A stretch of DNA of 30,518 nucleotides from Rhizophagus sp. LPA8_4_AMF (GCA_021464525.1 JADRCO010000575.1:1-30518); one strand, 5' to 3'. Counted from the first letter of the stretch, positions 12,810 to 24,400 are shown. Notes: generated by a model from the letters alone, not told the origin. Translations and numbers: made by a program.

Positions 12810-13194
12810 GTGAACTCTACATGATTTTTTTTTTTTTGGCTCATTCTACACATCTTTTGGAGGTTTGTCCATCTGAACTTTCTCTGGATCTTCACTCATG
12901 TCATTATAGAGTTACAATCTGATATTATTATTGCATACTAACGGTTTGATTCATCACTTATATATATTAAACCTTATTATGCAAGGGACGGTATTATACG
13001 ACTTAAAGATATAATTTATAATTGTTCTAAGAATACATAAATGTGGAAAAAATACGATTTGGTGCGATTTAATTCCGTCCAGAATTCATAATTCTGGCCA
13101 AATATGTAAATTTATGGCAAATCAGTATATGTAGACTAGTGTAACATTAAATATTAACAAGCGCACAAAAGATACTGAAAGTACGAGTAGTAGG

Positions 13195-13424
13195 TAGAGA
13201 TGGGGATCGACTCACGTGAGTCGACTTGACTCGACTTTAGGAATCCGCTTCGGCATTTCGGTTCGAATCGGCTCTGACAAATTTTGATAAGAACAGACTC
13301 AGTTCTGACCAAGAGCCGAAATGGAACTGAAATGGATAAGCCGACTCGAGCCGACTCGACTCGGCTCCTCAAATAGTATCGGTTCGGAACCGAAATGAGT
13401 CGCTCGAGTCGCTCCCCATCCCTA
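13195..13424. mobile_element. non-autonomous hAT-type element (MITE), 230 bp
   Basis: The ends are imperfect terminal inverted repeats: TAGAGATGGGGATCGACTC on the left, and on the right a sequence whose complement begins TAGGGATGGGGAGCGACTC. They are flanked by a perfect 8-bp target-site duplication, GTAGTAGG, at 13187-13194 and 13425-13432. An 8-bp duplication with TAGRGATG-like ends is the hallmark of the hAT superfamily. The interior is GC-richer, built from repeated GACTCG/CGAGTC motifs, and has no transposase. It lies about 480 bp upstream of the first kinase gene. The minus-strand open frame across it is incidental. Confidence 0.88.
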
Positions 13425-13642
13425 GTAGTAGGGCAAGGAATTTGTTAAAGGATATATGTATAGTTTAGTTTTTTTTTATTGTTTTACATGTAAGTAGATA
13501 GGTATCGCCTTTATCAGGCATTTTATTGTATATCTGATATATGCATATTTTCTATGTATAGTAGCTGGCGAGTATGTTTTTTTTACAAAGCTCGTCAGGT
13601 AATAAAATTGAAAAAAAAAGCAAGAAACGGGGTTAAAAATAT

Positions 13643-13752
13643 TACGGATGAATTCGGATAATCCGTTAATCTATCCGTTTATCCGCCGATCCGTTTAAAA
13701 AATATTTATCCGGATATCCGTCGGATAACGGATATCCGATAATTATCCGGAA
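13643..13752. repeat. ATCCG-rich repeat block
   Basis: The pentamer ATCCG/CGGAT occurs more than a dozen times in both orientations (for example TATCCGTTTATCCGCCGATC and GGATAACGGATATCCG). It forms overlapping hairpins. Flanks AAAAATATT on the left and CGATATTT on the right are weakly inverted, hinting at a miniature element, but I could not define target duplications. It lies 150 bp upstream of the first kinase start codon. Confidence 0.55.
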
Positions 13753-13901
13753 AAACGATATTTATGCAGTAATTATGCCGTATCACTTATTAATGTAACG
13801 ATAATCACACATTTTGGTGAGAACATCAGTACAACATGATTTGTTCGATTAATTAGGAAAGTTAACAATGATAAATTGGTAAAGAAACAATATCTGGTGT
13901 C

Positions 13902-16900
13902 ATGGCAAAAATTTACTATCTTTTTGCAAACATGACTTCTATATCTAAGAAAATACTTCGAAAAATTATAACGTCATTTCAAAACAACACAATAAACGAG
14001 GAAACTCCGTGGAAATGTTTAAAATGTTTTTTTGAAAAATATGCTTGTCGATCATGTAAAGTAAATTATTTGAAAACCAATTTTACAAGCTGGACCAGTG
14101 GAAATGAAATCATTGATAATTTCATTCAAAAAAAGCAGTTAGATTACTTTTATAAAGTATTTGAGTGGATACCGTACGATCAGTTTAATGACATTAAAAT
14201 ACAAAGAAATCAGGATTTATATTATTTAGCAGTATGGAAGGATGATCCATTATTATGTAATAGTAGATGGAATAGGTAAGTACAATAATTGCAACGTCAT
14301 TTTTCAAACTCATTAACGAAACCCTTGCATAAAGCTAATTACAAATTTTTTTTCGAAATTGGTGCAGATTTCACGTTTCTAGTAAGAGGGGACCAGCTAA
14401 AAAAGTTATTTTAAAATGTTTAGGTAGATCACAAAATATCACCAGTGAATTTCTAATCAATGAGGTATAATTACTTGTGACTTTAATTTTTTAAATACTT
14501 CTGATACAAGAATTTTTTTTTATATTATTCCAATAGGTTAATAAATATTTTATTTATATATGTGGTATATCTCAAAATCCAGATACAAAAGGTTATATTA
14601 TTGTTTTTGATCACGAGGATTATTGTATAATATATTGTTTAGCATGTGGTGAAATATACACAAATATTCAATATAAATGGTGTAAGCAATGTCAAATATA
14701 TTATTTAGAACAAAATTTTAACTGGACTAGTGGAAATGAAACTATTGATAATCTCATTCAGGAAATGCAATTAAAAATTATTATACCAAGTGATTTAATA
14801 TTTGAATGGATACCATACAGCCAGTTTTCCGAAATTAAAAATATAGGTCAATACGGTTTTTTTACAGTATATTCAGCAAAATGGAAGGATGGCCCACTAG
14901 ATTATAACTATGAAGAAAAGAAATATACAAGAAAATCAAGAAAATCAGATAAAAGTGTTACTTTAAAATGCCTACATATCTCACAAAATACTACTGATGA
15001 ATTTCTAAACGAGGTATAATATTTTCTTTTAAAAGATTATATATATATTTATTATTAATAATAATCAATTTTGCATTTTAATAGGTCAAAGAATATTCAA
15101 TAAACGGACTCAGTGACAAACCTAATATATATGGAATATCTCAAGATCCAGATACAAAAAATTTTATTCTTGTTTTTCAGTCTGATTTTGGAGTATTTTG
15201 TTTAGAATGCAATAAAATATATTCAGATACAAGATTTAGTTGGTGTAGATCGTGTCAAATAAATAACTTAAGAATCAATTACGCCAGTGGAAACGAAAAA
15301 ATTGATAATTTCATTCAAGTAATGCAATTAAAAATTAATAATCCAAGTGATTTAATAGTTGAATGGATACCATACAATCAGTTTAATGAAATTAAAGAAC
15401 TAGATAATGATAATTTTTTTACTATATATTCAGCAAAATGGAAAGATGGCCCACTATTTTATAGTTTTAGCCAAATGAAATATATAAGACATACGAATAA
15501 AATTGTTGCTTTGAAATGTTTGTATAACTTACAAAATATTAATGATATTTTTAATGAGGTACTGTGTAATTTTTCTATGAATTTGGTCAAGTCACAATCC
15601 TTTAATAATAATAAATTTATCTTAAACTCTTAATAGGTTAAAAAATATTCATTAAATGAATCTAGCAATGTACTTAATATATATGGACTAACTCAAGATC
15701 CAGATACAGAAGATTATATTCTAGTTCTTCATTTTGAAGATTTTGAAAATTATTGTGTAAAATGCAATAAATTATTTACAGACTTAAGGTTTAAGTGGTG
15801 TAAACCATGTCAAATAGATTATTTGAAACTAAATTTTATGAACTGGACTAGTGGAAACAAAGGTATTGATAATTTTATTCAAGAAATGCAACTAAAAATT
15901 AATGATTACAGTGATATAATATTTGAATGGATACCATACAACCAATTTGACAACATTAAAGAAATAGACAAAAATGATCTTAGCTTAATAAATTCAGTAA
16001 TATGGAAGGATGGTACATTATGCTATGATTATCAGAACAAAAATGGACTAGAGAAGTGGGAAAAGAAGTTGCATTGAAATATTTTTATAATAATTCACAA
16101 AATGATATTAATGAATTATTAAATGAGGTATGAAATTATCATTCTCTTGGCTTAATACTTTATCATATAATAATCTACTTTAACTTTTCATATGCTGTAG
16201 GCCACAAAATATTCAATAAAGAAATCTAGAGATACTATTAGCATATATGGTATATCTCAAAATTCATATACAAAAGATTATATTTTAGTTTTACAAAATG
16301 GATACTGTACAGAATGTGGTGAAAAATATTCTGATATAACAAATAATTGGTGCAAACCATGTCAATTAAAAAATTCATTCACAAATTGGACTAGCGGAAA
16401 TGAAAAAATTGATGAATTCATTCAAAAAATGCAATTAAAAATTGATAAACCAAGCGATATAATATTTGAATGGATACCATACAATAAGTTTAATGATATT
16501 AAAGAAATAAGCAAAGATGGTTTTACTATAGAGTATTTAGCAATATGGAAGGATGGTCCATTATATTATAATTTTGATAGAAAGGAATATGCAAGGGATT
16601 CAGCAGATAAAAAAGTTGCTTTAAAATGTTTAGACATCTCACAAAATATAACTGATAAATTATTAAATAAGGTATAATTTTTGTTTAAATTAAATCCTTT
16701 TTTTAATATTATAAATAATTTTAATTTATATTTAATAGGCTATAAAAGAATACTCAATTAAAAATGATGATGATACTCTTAAAATGTATGGAATATCTCA
16801 AAATCTTAATACAAATAATTATATTATAGTTCTTCATGAAAAATATTTTGAAAAGAATTTTGAAGGATATTATTGCATTATATGTGCCAATATATACACA

Positions 16901-17239
16901 GATACACAATATAAATGGTGTAAACCATGTCAAATAGATTATTTAAACCGAAATTTTACAAATTGGACTAGTAAAAATGTAAGAATTGATAACTTTATTC
17001 AAGGAATTCAATTAAAAATTAATAAACCAAATGATATAATATTTGAATGGATACCATATAATCAGTTTGATGAAATTAAAGAAATAGGCAGAGGTGGTTT
17101 TGCTATAGTATATTCAGCAGTATGGAAGGATGGACCATTACATTATGATTGGAATAAATATACGAGAGAACCAAATCAAAAGGTCGCTTTAAAATGTTTA
17201 AATAACTCACAAGATATATCTGATGAATTTCTAAATGAG
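13902..17239 (+). repeat. exon-module array A (six N-lobe units)
   Basis: Units: exons 1+2; exon 3 (159 codons); exon 4 (158); exon 5 (163 plus 2 nt, shifted); exon 6 (157); exon 7 (167). Units 2-6 start with (V/A)xxYS...YGI(S/T)Q(N/D)xxT, which is beta4-beta5 of the preceding lobe. They then run through the hinge (YIIVL), the zinc knuckle, NWTSGNExIDNFIQ, EWIPYNQF, the loop, and end FLNE. Glycine loops in order: IQRNQDLYYLAVW, NIGQYGFFTVYSAKW, ELDNDNFFTIYSAKW, EIDKNDLSLINSVIW, EISKDGFTIEYLAIW, EIGRGGFAIVYSAVW. Module 1 alone is split by an extra intron (14276-14367) between the loop region and the VILK lysine. Confidence 0.9.
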
Positions 17240-18146
17240 GTAATTTCTCTAATATTTCTAATTTAAACATTTTCTCTATAATAATTTTTTTTTTTTACTT
17301 CAATAGGTTCAAAATTATTCAACAGAAAAGTATAGTAATAATATTCTTAAAATATATGGAATAACTCAAAATCCAGATACAAAAGATTATATTATGGTTC
17401 TTGAATATGCAGATGGAGGAAATTTTTATGATTATTGGATAGATAATGGAAATTATAAGAATTTTAATTGGCATAATAAAATACGAGCATTAAATAATAT
17501 TATTAAAGGTCTTAAAGAAATACATCAAAAACAGATGGTTCATTGTGATTTTCATACAGGAAATATATTATTTACTGTATTGCGCAAAAAAACATATATT
17601 TCAGATATGGGATTGTGTAGAGAAGTTAGTAATATGAATAAAGCAAAAATTTATGGAGTTATGCCTTATGTAGCTCCCGAAGTATTAAGAGGAAACCCTT
17701 ATACTCAAGCATCGGACATATATAGCTTTGGTATGATTATGTATATTACAGCAACTGGAAGACAACCTTTTGCCGATCAAGCACATGATAAGGTTTTAGC
17801 ATTAAACATCTGTAATAAAGATAGACCTAAAATACATGAACCAGAAGCACCAAAATGTTATATTGACTTAATGAAAAAGTGTTGGGATTCAAATCCAGAC
17901 GAAAGACCATATGCAACTGAAGTATATGATCAAATATCTTCTTGGAATCAATATATAAATAATGATTCATTTAAACAAGCAGAAGAATATCGAAAAGCAA
18001 ATCTTCCTTTTTTTATAGTTGATCAAGCAATTAATCATCCTCGGGCTATTTATACATCTCGAATACTCAATTCCTTTACAGATGACCTGAAATATGATGA
18101 TGATAATGATAATAATAATAGTGAATGTTTAGACTGTGCAATATAA
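13902..18146 (+). CDS. poly-N-lobe TKL kinase gene A (6 N-lobe modules, one C-lobe; frameshift in exon 5)
   Basis: Exons: 13902-14275, 14368-14464, 14537-15013, 15085-15558, 15637-16127, 16201-16671, 16739-17239, 17307-18146; introns GT-AG, 67-92 nt. Except for exon 5 all junctions keep frame; total is about 1,241 codons. Exons 1+2 and 3-7 each carry a CX2C...CX2C knuckle, an EWIPYNQF block, a glycine-loop position and a V(A/T/I)LK lysine. Only the last N-lobe has an intact loop (EIGRGGFAIVYSAVW; Lys152 of exon 7). Exon 8 gives the C-lobe: HCDFHTGNIL (catalytic Asp81, Asn86), SDMG (Asp100) in place of DFG, APE, and the family tail ECLDCAI. HCD makes it a non-RD kinase. Exon 5 is 491 nt: one base is missing at an A5 run (16039-16043), so a full-length product would stop at 16077 unless exon 5 is skipped, which preserves frame. 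Start is the first ATG; 13932 is an alternative. Substrate unknown. Confidence 0.88.
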
Positions 18147-18281
18147 ATAATTAGAACATATTTGCGACTGAATGAAATTTTTTTTTAAAGTAGAAATTAT
18201 TTTAGTATTCATTACTGATTATAGAGTATATGCAAATATTTATGTAAAACAGTTTGTATTTGCGGATTATTTTGAAATATA

Positions 18282-18287
18282 AATAAA
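18282..18287 (+). terminator. AATAAA, candidate polyadenylation signal of kinase gene A
   Basis: AATAAA lies 136 bases after the stop codon. It is consistent with gene A ending here, separately from the second kinase gene 3.3 kb on. Confidence 0.35.
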
Positions 18288-18370
18288 GTCAATATTATCT
18301 TATAATAACATATTTTCGTAATAGAAAATTCTATTAAAAAGTTCTTAGATATAAATTAGAAACAATTTTC

Positions 18371-18631
18371 TTGTTTGATCCTAAACTATCAAATGTTCAT
18401 GATGGATCAGAACTGGTAACAGATGGCAAAGAAATTATTAGAAAAAATTCCGAATTAGGCAAGTATATAAATAATTTTCGGTTTGGTTGCACATTTGCAA
18501 GGAAGACTCACAAACTAAAATTTGGTTTAGTTCAAAATTATTTGCATCACGGAAGAAAGACAGCACAAACTTTTACCCATTTTACTGAGGTTAATGTCAA
18601 TTTATTTTCATTACTATATAAGTGTAACTGA
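18371..18631 (+). CDS. unidentified coding-like open frame without ATG start
   Basis: The frame begins at TTG and reads FDPKLSNVHDGSELVTDGKE, then RFGCTFARKTHKLKFGLVQ and HHGRKTAQTFTHFTEVNVN. Its composition (Gly, His, Asp and Val present, few Phe/Lys/Asn runs) is unlike chance frames in the neighbourhood. There is no ATG or obvious acceptor at its beginning. It may be a fragment of a transposon or of a dead gene. I do not recognise it. Confidence 0.25.
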   Translation: MFDPKLSNVHDGSELVTDGKEIIRKNSELGKYINNFRFGCTFARKTHKLKFGLVQNYLHHGRKTAQTFTHFTEVNVNLFSLLYKCN

Positions 18632-18967
18632 AGGCTGTTTCTATTTTATCTGAAAATGATAGAGGCGATCTTAAATATAATATTTGGTAGGTATGTTTTC
18701 GGTTTTAACGCTTTTTCTTTTTGTAGACAAAAGAGACAAAGGTGGGATCCACAAGCATTATACTTTAGAATAACATTACCTTGAAAAACAAAACTATGAA
18801 TAGCATATAATGTATTTCAGTTCGATTTATTATTAGATTTTTTCTCAAATCTGATCAATCGTTCATTGTAACCCGTTGTCTTGTCTATATTGTTAAGTCT
18901 GTTTGTTTCAGTTAAACTAATATTGCGGAACTGTTTTTGGTTGGCAAAACATTTCATCTATTTATCA

Positions 18968-19081
18968 CGCTTTTCAGAATTGTGCTACCCATGCAAATAA
19001 ATATAAACTTAATAAATTACAGATTACAAGACAAAAACCGGACAATTAGTTATTTGCATGGGTAACATAATTCTGAAAACG
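18968..19081. repeat. long imperfect inverted repeat
   Basis: Left arm 18968-19000 (beginning CGCTTTTCAGAATTG, ending CCCATGCAAATAA) pairs with right arm 19050-19081 (beginning TTATTTGCATGGG, ending TTCTGAAAACG). The arms are about 32 bp with three mismatches and one gap; the loop is about 49 bp. Weaker pairing extends outward. It looks like a miniature hairpin transposon; target duplications were not identified. Confidence 0.65.
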
Positions 19082-19486
19082 CAATAAGTCAAATTCTGAA
19101 ATTTGCATGCCTTCAATTTAAAGTTGATATAATTGTGTCTTACTATTGTATTTAAAATAATAGGTTTTCGCCCACCACATTAGTTTTGGATGTTCACGTA
19201 CGTCATCGTTATTAAGATTTGATTAAGAAACAAAGTTTATATCTCCAATAATATTCAATTTTCGATTTTTTAATTTTGTCAACTCTTTTAAAAATCATTT
19301 TTATGAATTTAGGAATATTATAACTTTACATTTAAATTTTCTTTTGTTGACCATCATGAATTCTACGCGAGATTGACAATTTGTGACCTGAATAGCTGAT
19401 TTATTTTTTTTTATTTTTAGGCACGTGAATAAACTAATAGATCGAAGTATCAGTGATCAGCATCCAACAATAGTATAACAAGAGTA

Positions 19487-20036
19487 CATGTTCAAGGGAA
19501 GTTGGTCTGATTATATATTTAGCAATATTATTTGCTAAATTTTAATATTAGTAATTTATCTAGCCATTACTGAGATAATGCAATTACTTTGCAAAAATAA
19601 AAATCTTTAAAATCAAAACTATATCATAGCCAAGTTGAATTTTATTATTATGATAATTTACATATTGTATATACAAAGTTGATGCATCCCTCATCACATA
19701 ATTTAACAAAATAGAGTCTTGTATTTACCAAATGGTAGTATTTAATAAATATTAAAATTTTACACTTATTAAGTAATAAAAAAAATAAATATTTAAATAA
19801 TATTAAATTTAATTATTTATTAAATACTTAATTCTATAAGTATTTTATTAATATTTTAAATTAGTATTTATAAGTACATCTTGTATTTAATAAGTACTAT
19901 TAATAAATATTTAATAAGTACTTTGACAAATAACATGATGCCTTGATTTATTTTAATGTATATAATGTATATTTAAACTATATCACAATTCAAAAATCCA
20001 TGTTCAAGGGAGTAGACCTGATTAAATACTTAGCAT
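19487..20036. repeat. direct-repeat-flanked AT-rich block
   Basis: Near-identical segments begin at 19487 and 19999: CATGTTCAAGGGA, then a TCTGATT/CCTGATT core and TTAGCA. Between them (about 19725-19925) TTAATAAGTACT, TTAATAAATATT and TATTTAATAAGTACTATT recur in both orientations, a palindromic array around AGTACT. It could be a decayed element bounded by direct repeats. No coding potential. Confidence 0.5.
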
Positions 20037-20408
20037 GGTAAATTAATAATTAACTGTTAGTTTAGTGTTAGTTTTGAAACTTATTTTTACTTTTTATAAG
20101 GGAACGTATATTAGTTAAAAACAATAATGATCATTTAATTACTACCTAAAATTTTCTAAATACATCGTTACAATAATATCACAATACATTATTGTATACA
20201 AACCATCATAAGATACTCATTATTGGTCTTGTAGGGACATTGTACAATAGCTAATATAACATTAATTGTAATATTAATTTATTAATATGTATATTTAACA
20301 TAAATTATAACAAATTATTGTATAATATATTGTAAATTTAATTGTAAAATTTATTTATAATACATTATCTAATATAAAACTTAATGCCTGTATACGTTGA
20401 CTTCAAAG

Positions 20409-20558
20409 ATGATCATCAACGATCACCTGATTAATCCAACGATCTCCAAACTGTTTGTCTCAACAGATAAAGAATTGTGGATATTAATCTTATTCTTAGC
20501 ATTCCTTCAAATAGAAGTAACTACCGCATTACCTATTTTTACTCCAGCTATTCCCTAG
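20409..20558 (+). CDS. small open frame with one hydrophobic segment
   Basis: An ATG-initiated frame of 49 residues begins MIINDHLINPTISKLF and contains LWILILFLAFLQIEV, a plausible membrane segment or signal anchor, then TTALPIFTPAIP and TAG. An overlapping frame (20477-20815, GTG start) reads through the same Pyr-rich region and cannot be separated from it by sequence alone. No homologue is recognised and no intron was needed. Either a small membrane protein or chance. Confidence 0.2.
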   Translation: MIINDHLINPTISKLFVSTDKELWILILFLAFLQIEVTTALPIFTPAIP

Positions 20559-21450
20559 CTTCTCCTATTTTCAACAAAATATGCTTCCAACCTTACTATC
20601 GGGTTTGTTTACCAGAAGATTTATTTGCACTACTAAATCATCCTCTATCCTCATTCCTTTTCCTTTCTTCATGCAGTTACTTGCATTCCTCTATAAGCAT
20701 TCATTTCTCTTTCACTATTCTTCATCTTTTTGATTTAATCACCAATACTATTAGAGAAAACCAAAAAAAAAAGTCTCCAAAATCCTGCGTAAAGAAAATA
20801 GAAGTCGCTGCCTAAGAAAAAAACAAGGAAGTGTGAGTAACTGTTCATTAGTACAAACAAATTAATAAAAAATACTTACCGAGATTTGAAAACTAATACG
20901 TCTAAAGAAATCCAGAAATCTATGTGTCCAAACTCCAAAGACCTACTAAGTCTAAAAGAAAGAAAAAGAAAGAAACAAATGGTTAGTAAGACTTTTAGTT
21001 CAGTCGGATGAGAAATCATAGTTTTTGAACGAGTAAAACGCGTTTTTTCATTAAATTATTTTGATTTGTGTGAAGTGGAAAATTTTTTGATTATCGTCTT
21101 AATATAAAATTATAAATATAAATACAACAGGTTAAGGCCGTGATCAGCTACACGTGTAACTTGGGATCGATCATTTATTCCATTTATTCACCTGACTAAT
21201 ATTTCATGCATCTGATATGGGATCTCATGTATGCCGATCAGTTAAAAAGGACAGATAAGGAAATTATATTATTTAAATCTTTTTACAATATATACTAACT
21301 TAGTTTGGAAGATTCTTGGTACCATGTTGTCGCACAACATATTCTTGGAAATGTTTTACCGAATGTTGTACTCAATGGAAGCTTCGAAAATGGTAAATTT
21401 GCCGAAAAAGCATTATAATAATTAAATTCGGATTCAGTAATTAAATTTAA
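20559..21450. other. intergenic, upstream of kinase gene B
   Basis: A pyrimidine-rich section (20560-20750) is followed by a lysine-coding A-rich stretch (20755-20830) and AT-rich DNA. ACACGTGT at 21150-21157 and repeated GATC-containing words near 21167-21240 are the only notable words. The promoter of gene B should lie just before 21451 but no defined element is visible. Confidence 0.35.
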
Positions 21451-24400
21451 ATGTTTGTTTTTTCTAAAATGTCATCAGAAAATAACTATGAAAAATTTGA
21501 TGAAAATTGTATAGATTTTTGTAATAGATACAAAACAAAAGAAAATATTACAAGTTGGACCAGTGGAAATAAAGAAATTGACAAATTTATTCGAAGTATG
21601 CTATTGAAAATTGATAAAAATTCACCTGATATAATAATATTTGGGTGGATACCATATAATCAATTTAGTAACATGAAAGAAATATTTAAAGATACAATAT
21701 ATTTAGCAAAATGGAAGAATGGTCCATTATATAATTGTAATAATGGATTATTTATAAGGAAATCTGATATAAATGTTACTTTAAAATATTTGCTTAATTC
21801 ACAAAATACGGTTGGTGAATTTCTAAAAAAGGTATAAAATTTCCATTTAAAAATACATAATATTTTTGTTATTTAAAATAATAATAATGATGATGATTTT
21901 TAATTTTTTTATGTTCTAATTTAAAAGGTTGAAATATGTTTAACAAATTTAGATAATACTCTTAAAATATATGGAATATCTCAAAATCCAGATACAAGTG
22001 ATTATATTATTATTCTTGAGGATGAATACAAAAAATATTGTATAAAATGTGATAAAATATATACAAATGTATACTATAAATGGTGCAAATTATGTCAAAT
22101 AAATTATTTGAAAAAAAGTAGTGGAAATGAAAATATTGATAATTTCATACAAAAAATGCAATTACAAATTATAAACCCGACTGATATAGTATTAGAATGG
22201 ATACCATATGATCAGTTTTGTGAAATTGAAAAAATAGGAAATGAAGTATTTTCTGCAAGATGGAAAGTTGGTCCATTATTCTGGAAAGACAAAGAATATA
22301 TAAGAGAATCAAATAAGAAAGTTGCTTTTAAATATTTAGAAAATATAACTGAAGAATCTTTAATTAAGGTATGAAATTTCTTTCAAATTTAGATTTTTTG
22401 TTAATCATATATAACAATTTATTTTATATTTTTATATTTAATAGTACAAAGAAGATTCATTGAAATCTGACATTAAAACTTATGGAATATCTCAAGAACC
22501 AAGTACAGAGACTTATATTATTATTCTTCAAGATAAATATTGCAAACAATGTGGTAATATATATACAGATAGTTACTATAAATGGTGTAGAGAGTGCCAA
22601 ATTAATTGGTTTAAAAAAAATTTTGCAAATTGGACTAGTGGAAATAAAGATATTGATAATTTAATTCAAGAAATGCAATTGAAAATTGATAAATATGATG
22701 ATATAGTATTTGAATGGGTACCTTATAATCAGTTCAATAACATTAAAGAAATAGATAAAGGTGGTTTTGCTGTAGTATATTCAGCAAAATGGAGGGATGG
22801 TCCATTATGTTATAATGTTGACAGAATAAAATATACAAGGAATTTGAATAAAACAATTGCTTTAAAATGTTCTCATAATTCACAAAATATTAACAATAAA
22901 TTTCTAGATGAGGTATGAAATTTATGATTTAAATATAAATATGTATATCTTTATAATATAACAATAATTTTTTAATTTTCATTTTAATAGGTTAAGAAAT
23001 GTTTAAATAATAATTTTAAAATATATGGAATAACTCAAAATTCTAATACAAAAGATTATATGTTAGTTTTTCATAGTAAGTATTTTGAAAAAGGGATTGA
23101 AACTTATTGTGTAAAATGCAATAATAAATATACAAATTCTAATAATAAATGGTGTCAACCATGTCAAATAATACACTTAAAAGAAAATCTTAACTGGACA
23201 AGTGGAAATGAAATAATCGATAATTTTATTCAAGTAATGCAATTAAAAATCAAATCCCCGTCTGATAAAATATTTGAATGGATACCATACAATCAGTTTA
23301 ATAATATTAAAGAAATTGATGATGACAGATTTTTTAAAATATATTCAGCGAAATGGAAGAATGGTTTATTATATTGGGATAATGACAGTAAGAAATATAT
23401 AAGAAGATTAGGTATTAAAGTTACTTTAAAATATTTACATAATTTACAAAATGTTAATGAATTTCTAAATGAGGTATGATATTTCTTTTAAAACTAATCT
23501 AAATATTTTGTAACATAATAATGATCTTTTTTTTTAATACATAATACTAGGTCAAAGCATATTTAAAAGATGATATCAAGGATGCTATTACCAATATTAC
23601 AATATATGGAATATCTCAAAATCCAAATACTAAAGAATATATTATGGTTTTTCATAATGATTGTTGTGTAGAATGTAGCGAATTATATACAAATACAACT
23701 TATAATTGGTGTAAACCATGCCAAATAAGTAATTTAGAAGAAAATTTTACGAATTGTACTAGTGGAGATGAAAAAATTGATAATTTTATTCAAAGTATGC
23801 AATCAAAAATTGATAACTTAAATGATATAGTATTAGAATGGATACCATATAATCAATTAAATTGTATTAAAGAAATAGATAAAGATAGGTTTGTTACAAT
23901 ATATTCAGCAATATGGAAGGATGGACCATTATATTGGAATAAGAATAATAGAAAGTATATAAGAAAATTAGATACAACAGTTGCCTTAAAATGTTTACAT
24001 AATGCACAAAATAGTATTCTTTTTCTTGATGAGGTATAAATCTTTCTATAAATTTAGTTAATGATTAAACAATCATTAATAATTTATTTTTCTTTATTTA
24101 TAGGTTAAAACAAATTTGGAAATATATGGAATATCTCAGAATCCTGATACAAAAAATTATATTATAGTCTTACAAAATGGATATTGTAAAAAATGTAATA
24201 AAATATATACGGATATACAGCATAAATGGTGCAAACCATGTCAAATAAAGTTTACAAATTGGACCAGTGGAAATGAAAAAATTGATAATTTTGTTAAAGA
24301 AACGCAGTTAAAAATTAAGAAATCATCTAATATAATTTTTGAATGGATACCATACAACCAGTTTTATAATTTCATAAAAATAGATGATGACGTGTCTGTC

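Larger units (their letters stand above)
18632..20408. other. AT-rich intergenic stretch with repeats, no supported gene
   Basis: This separates the two kinase genes. It contains the hairpin at 18968-19081 and the repeat-flanked block 19487-20036, both listed separately. The rest is AT-rich without an exon chain. Confidence 0.5.

Noticed and set aside
13255..13270. GGTTCGAATC resembling a tRNA B box
   Set aside because: No A box, anticodon arm or acceptor stem can be drawn around it, and it is inside the miniature element.
13154..13372. Minus-strand open frame with Arg/Ser-rich peptide
   Set aside because: It lies almost wholly inside the hAT miniature element and is explained by its repeated GACTCG words.
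16005..16040. A 23-nt GT...CAG segment in exon 5 of gene A whose removal would restore the frame
   Set aside because: Far shorter than any plausible intron here (others are 64-96 nt); a base error or true frameshift at the A5 run is simpler.
22482..22664. Second plus-strand frame inside cassette 3 of gene B
   Set aside because: Overlaps the well-supported cassette frame and has no family features.
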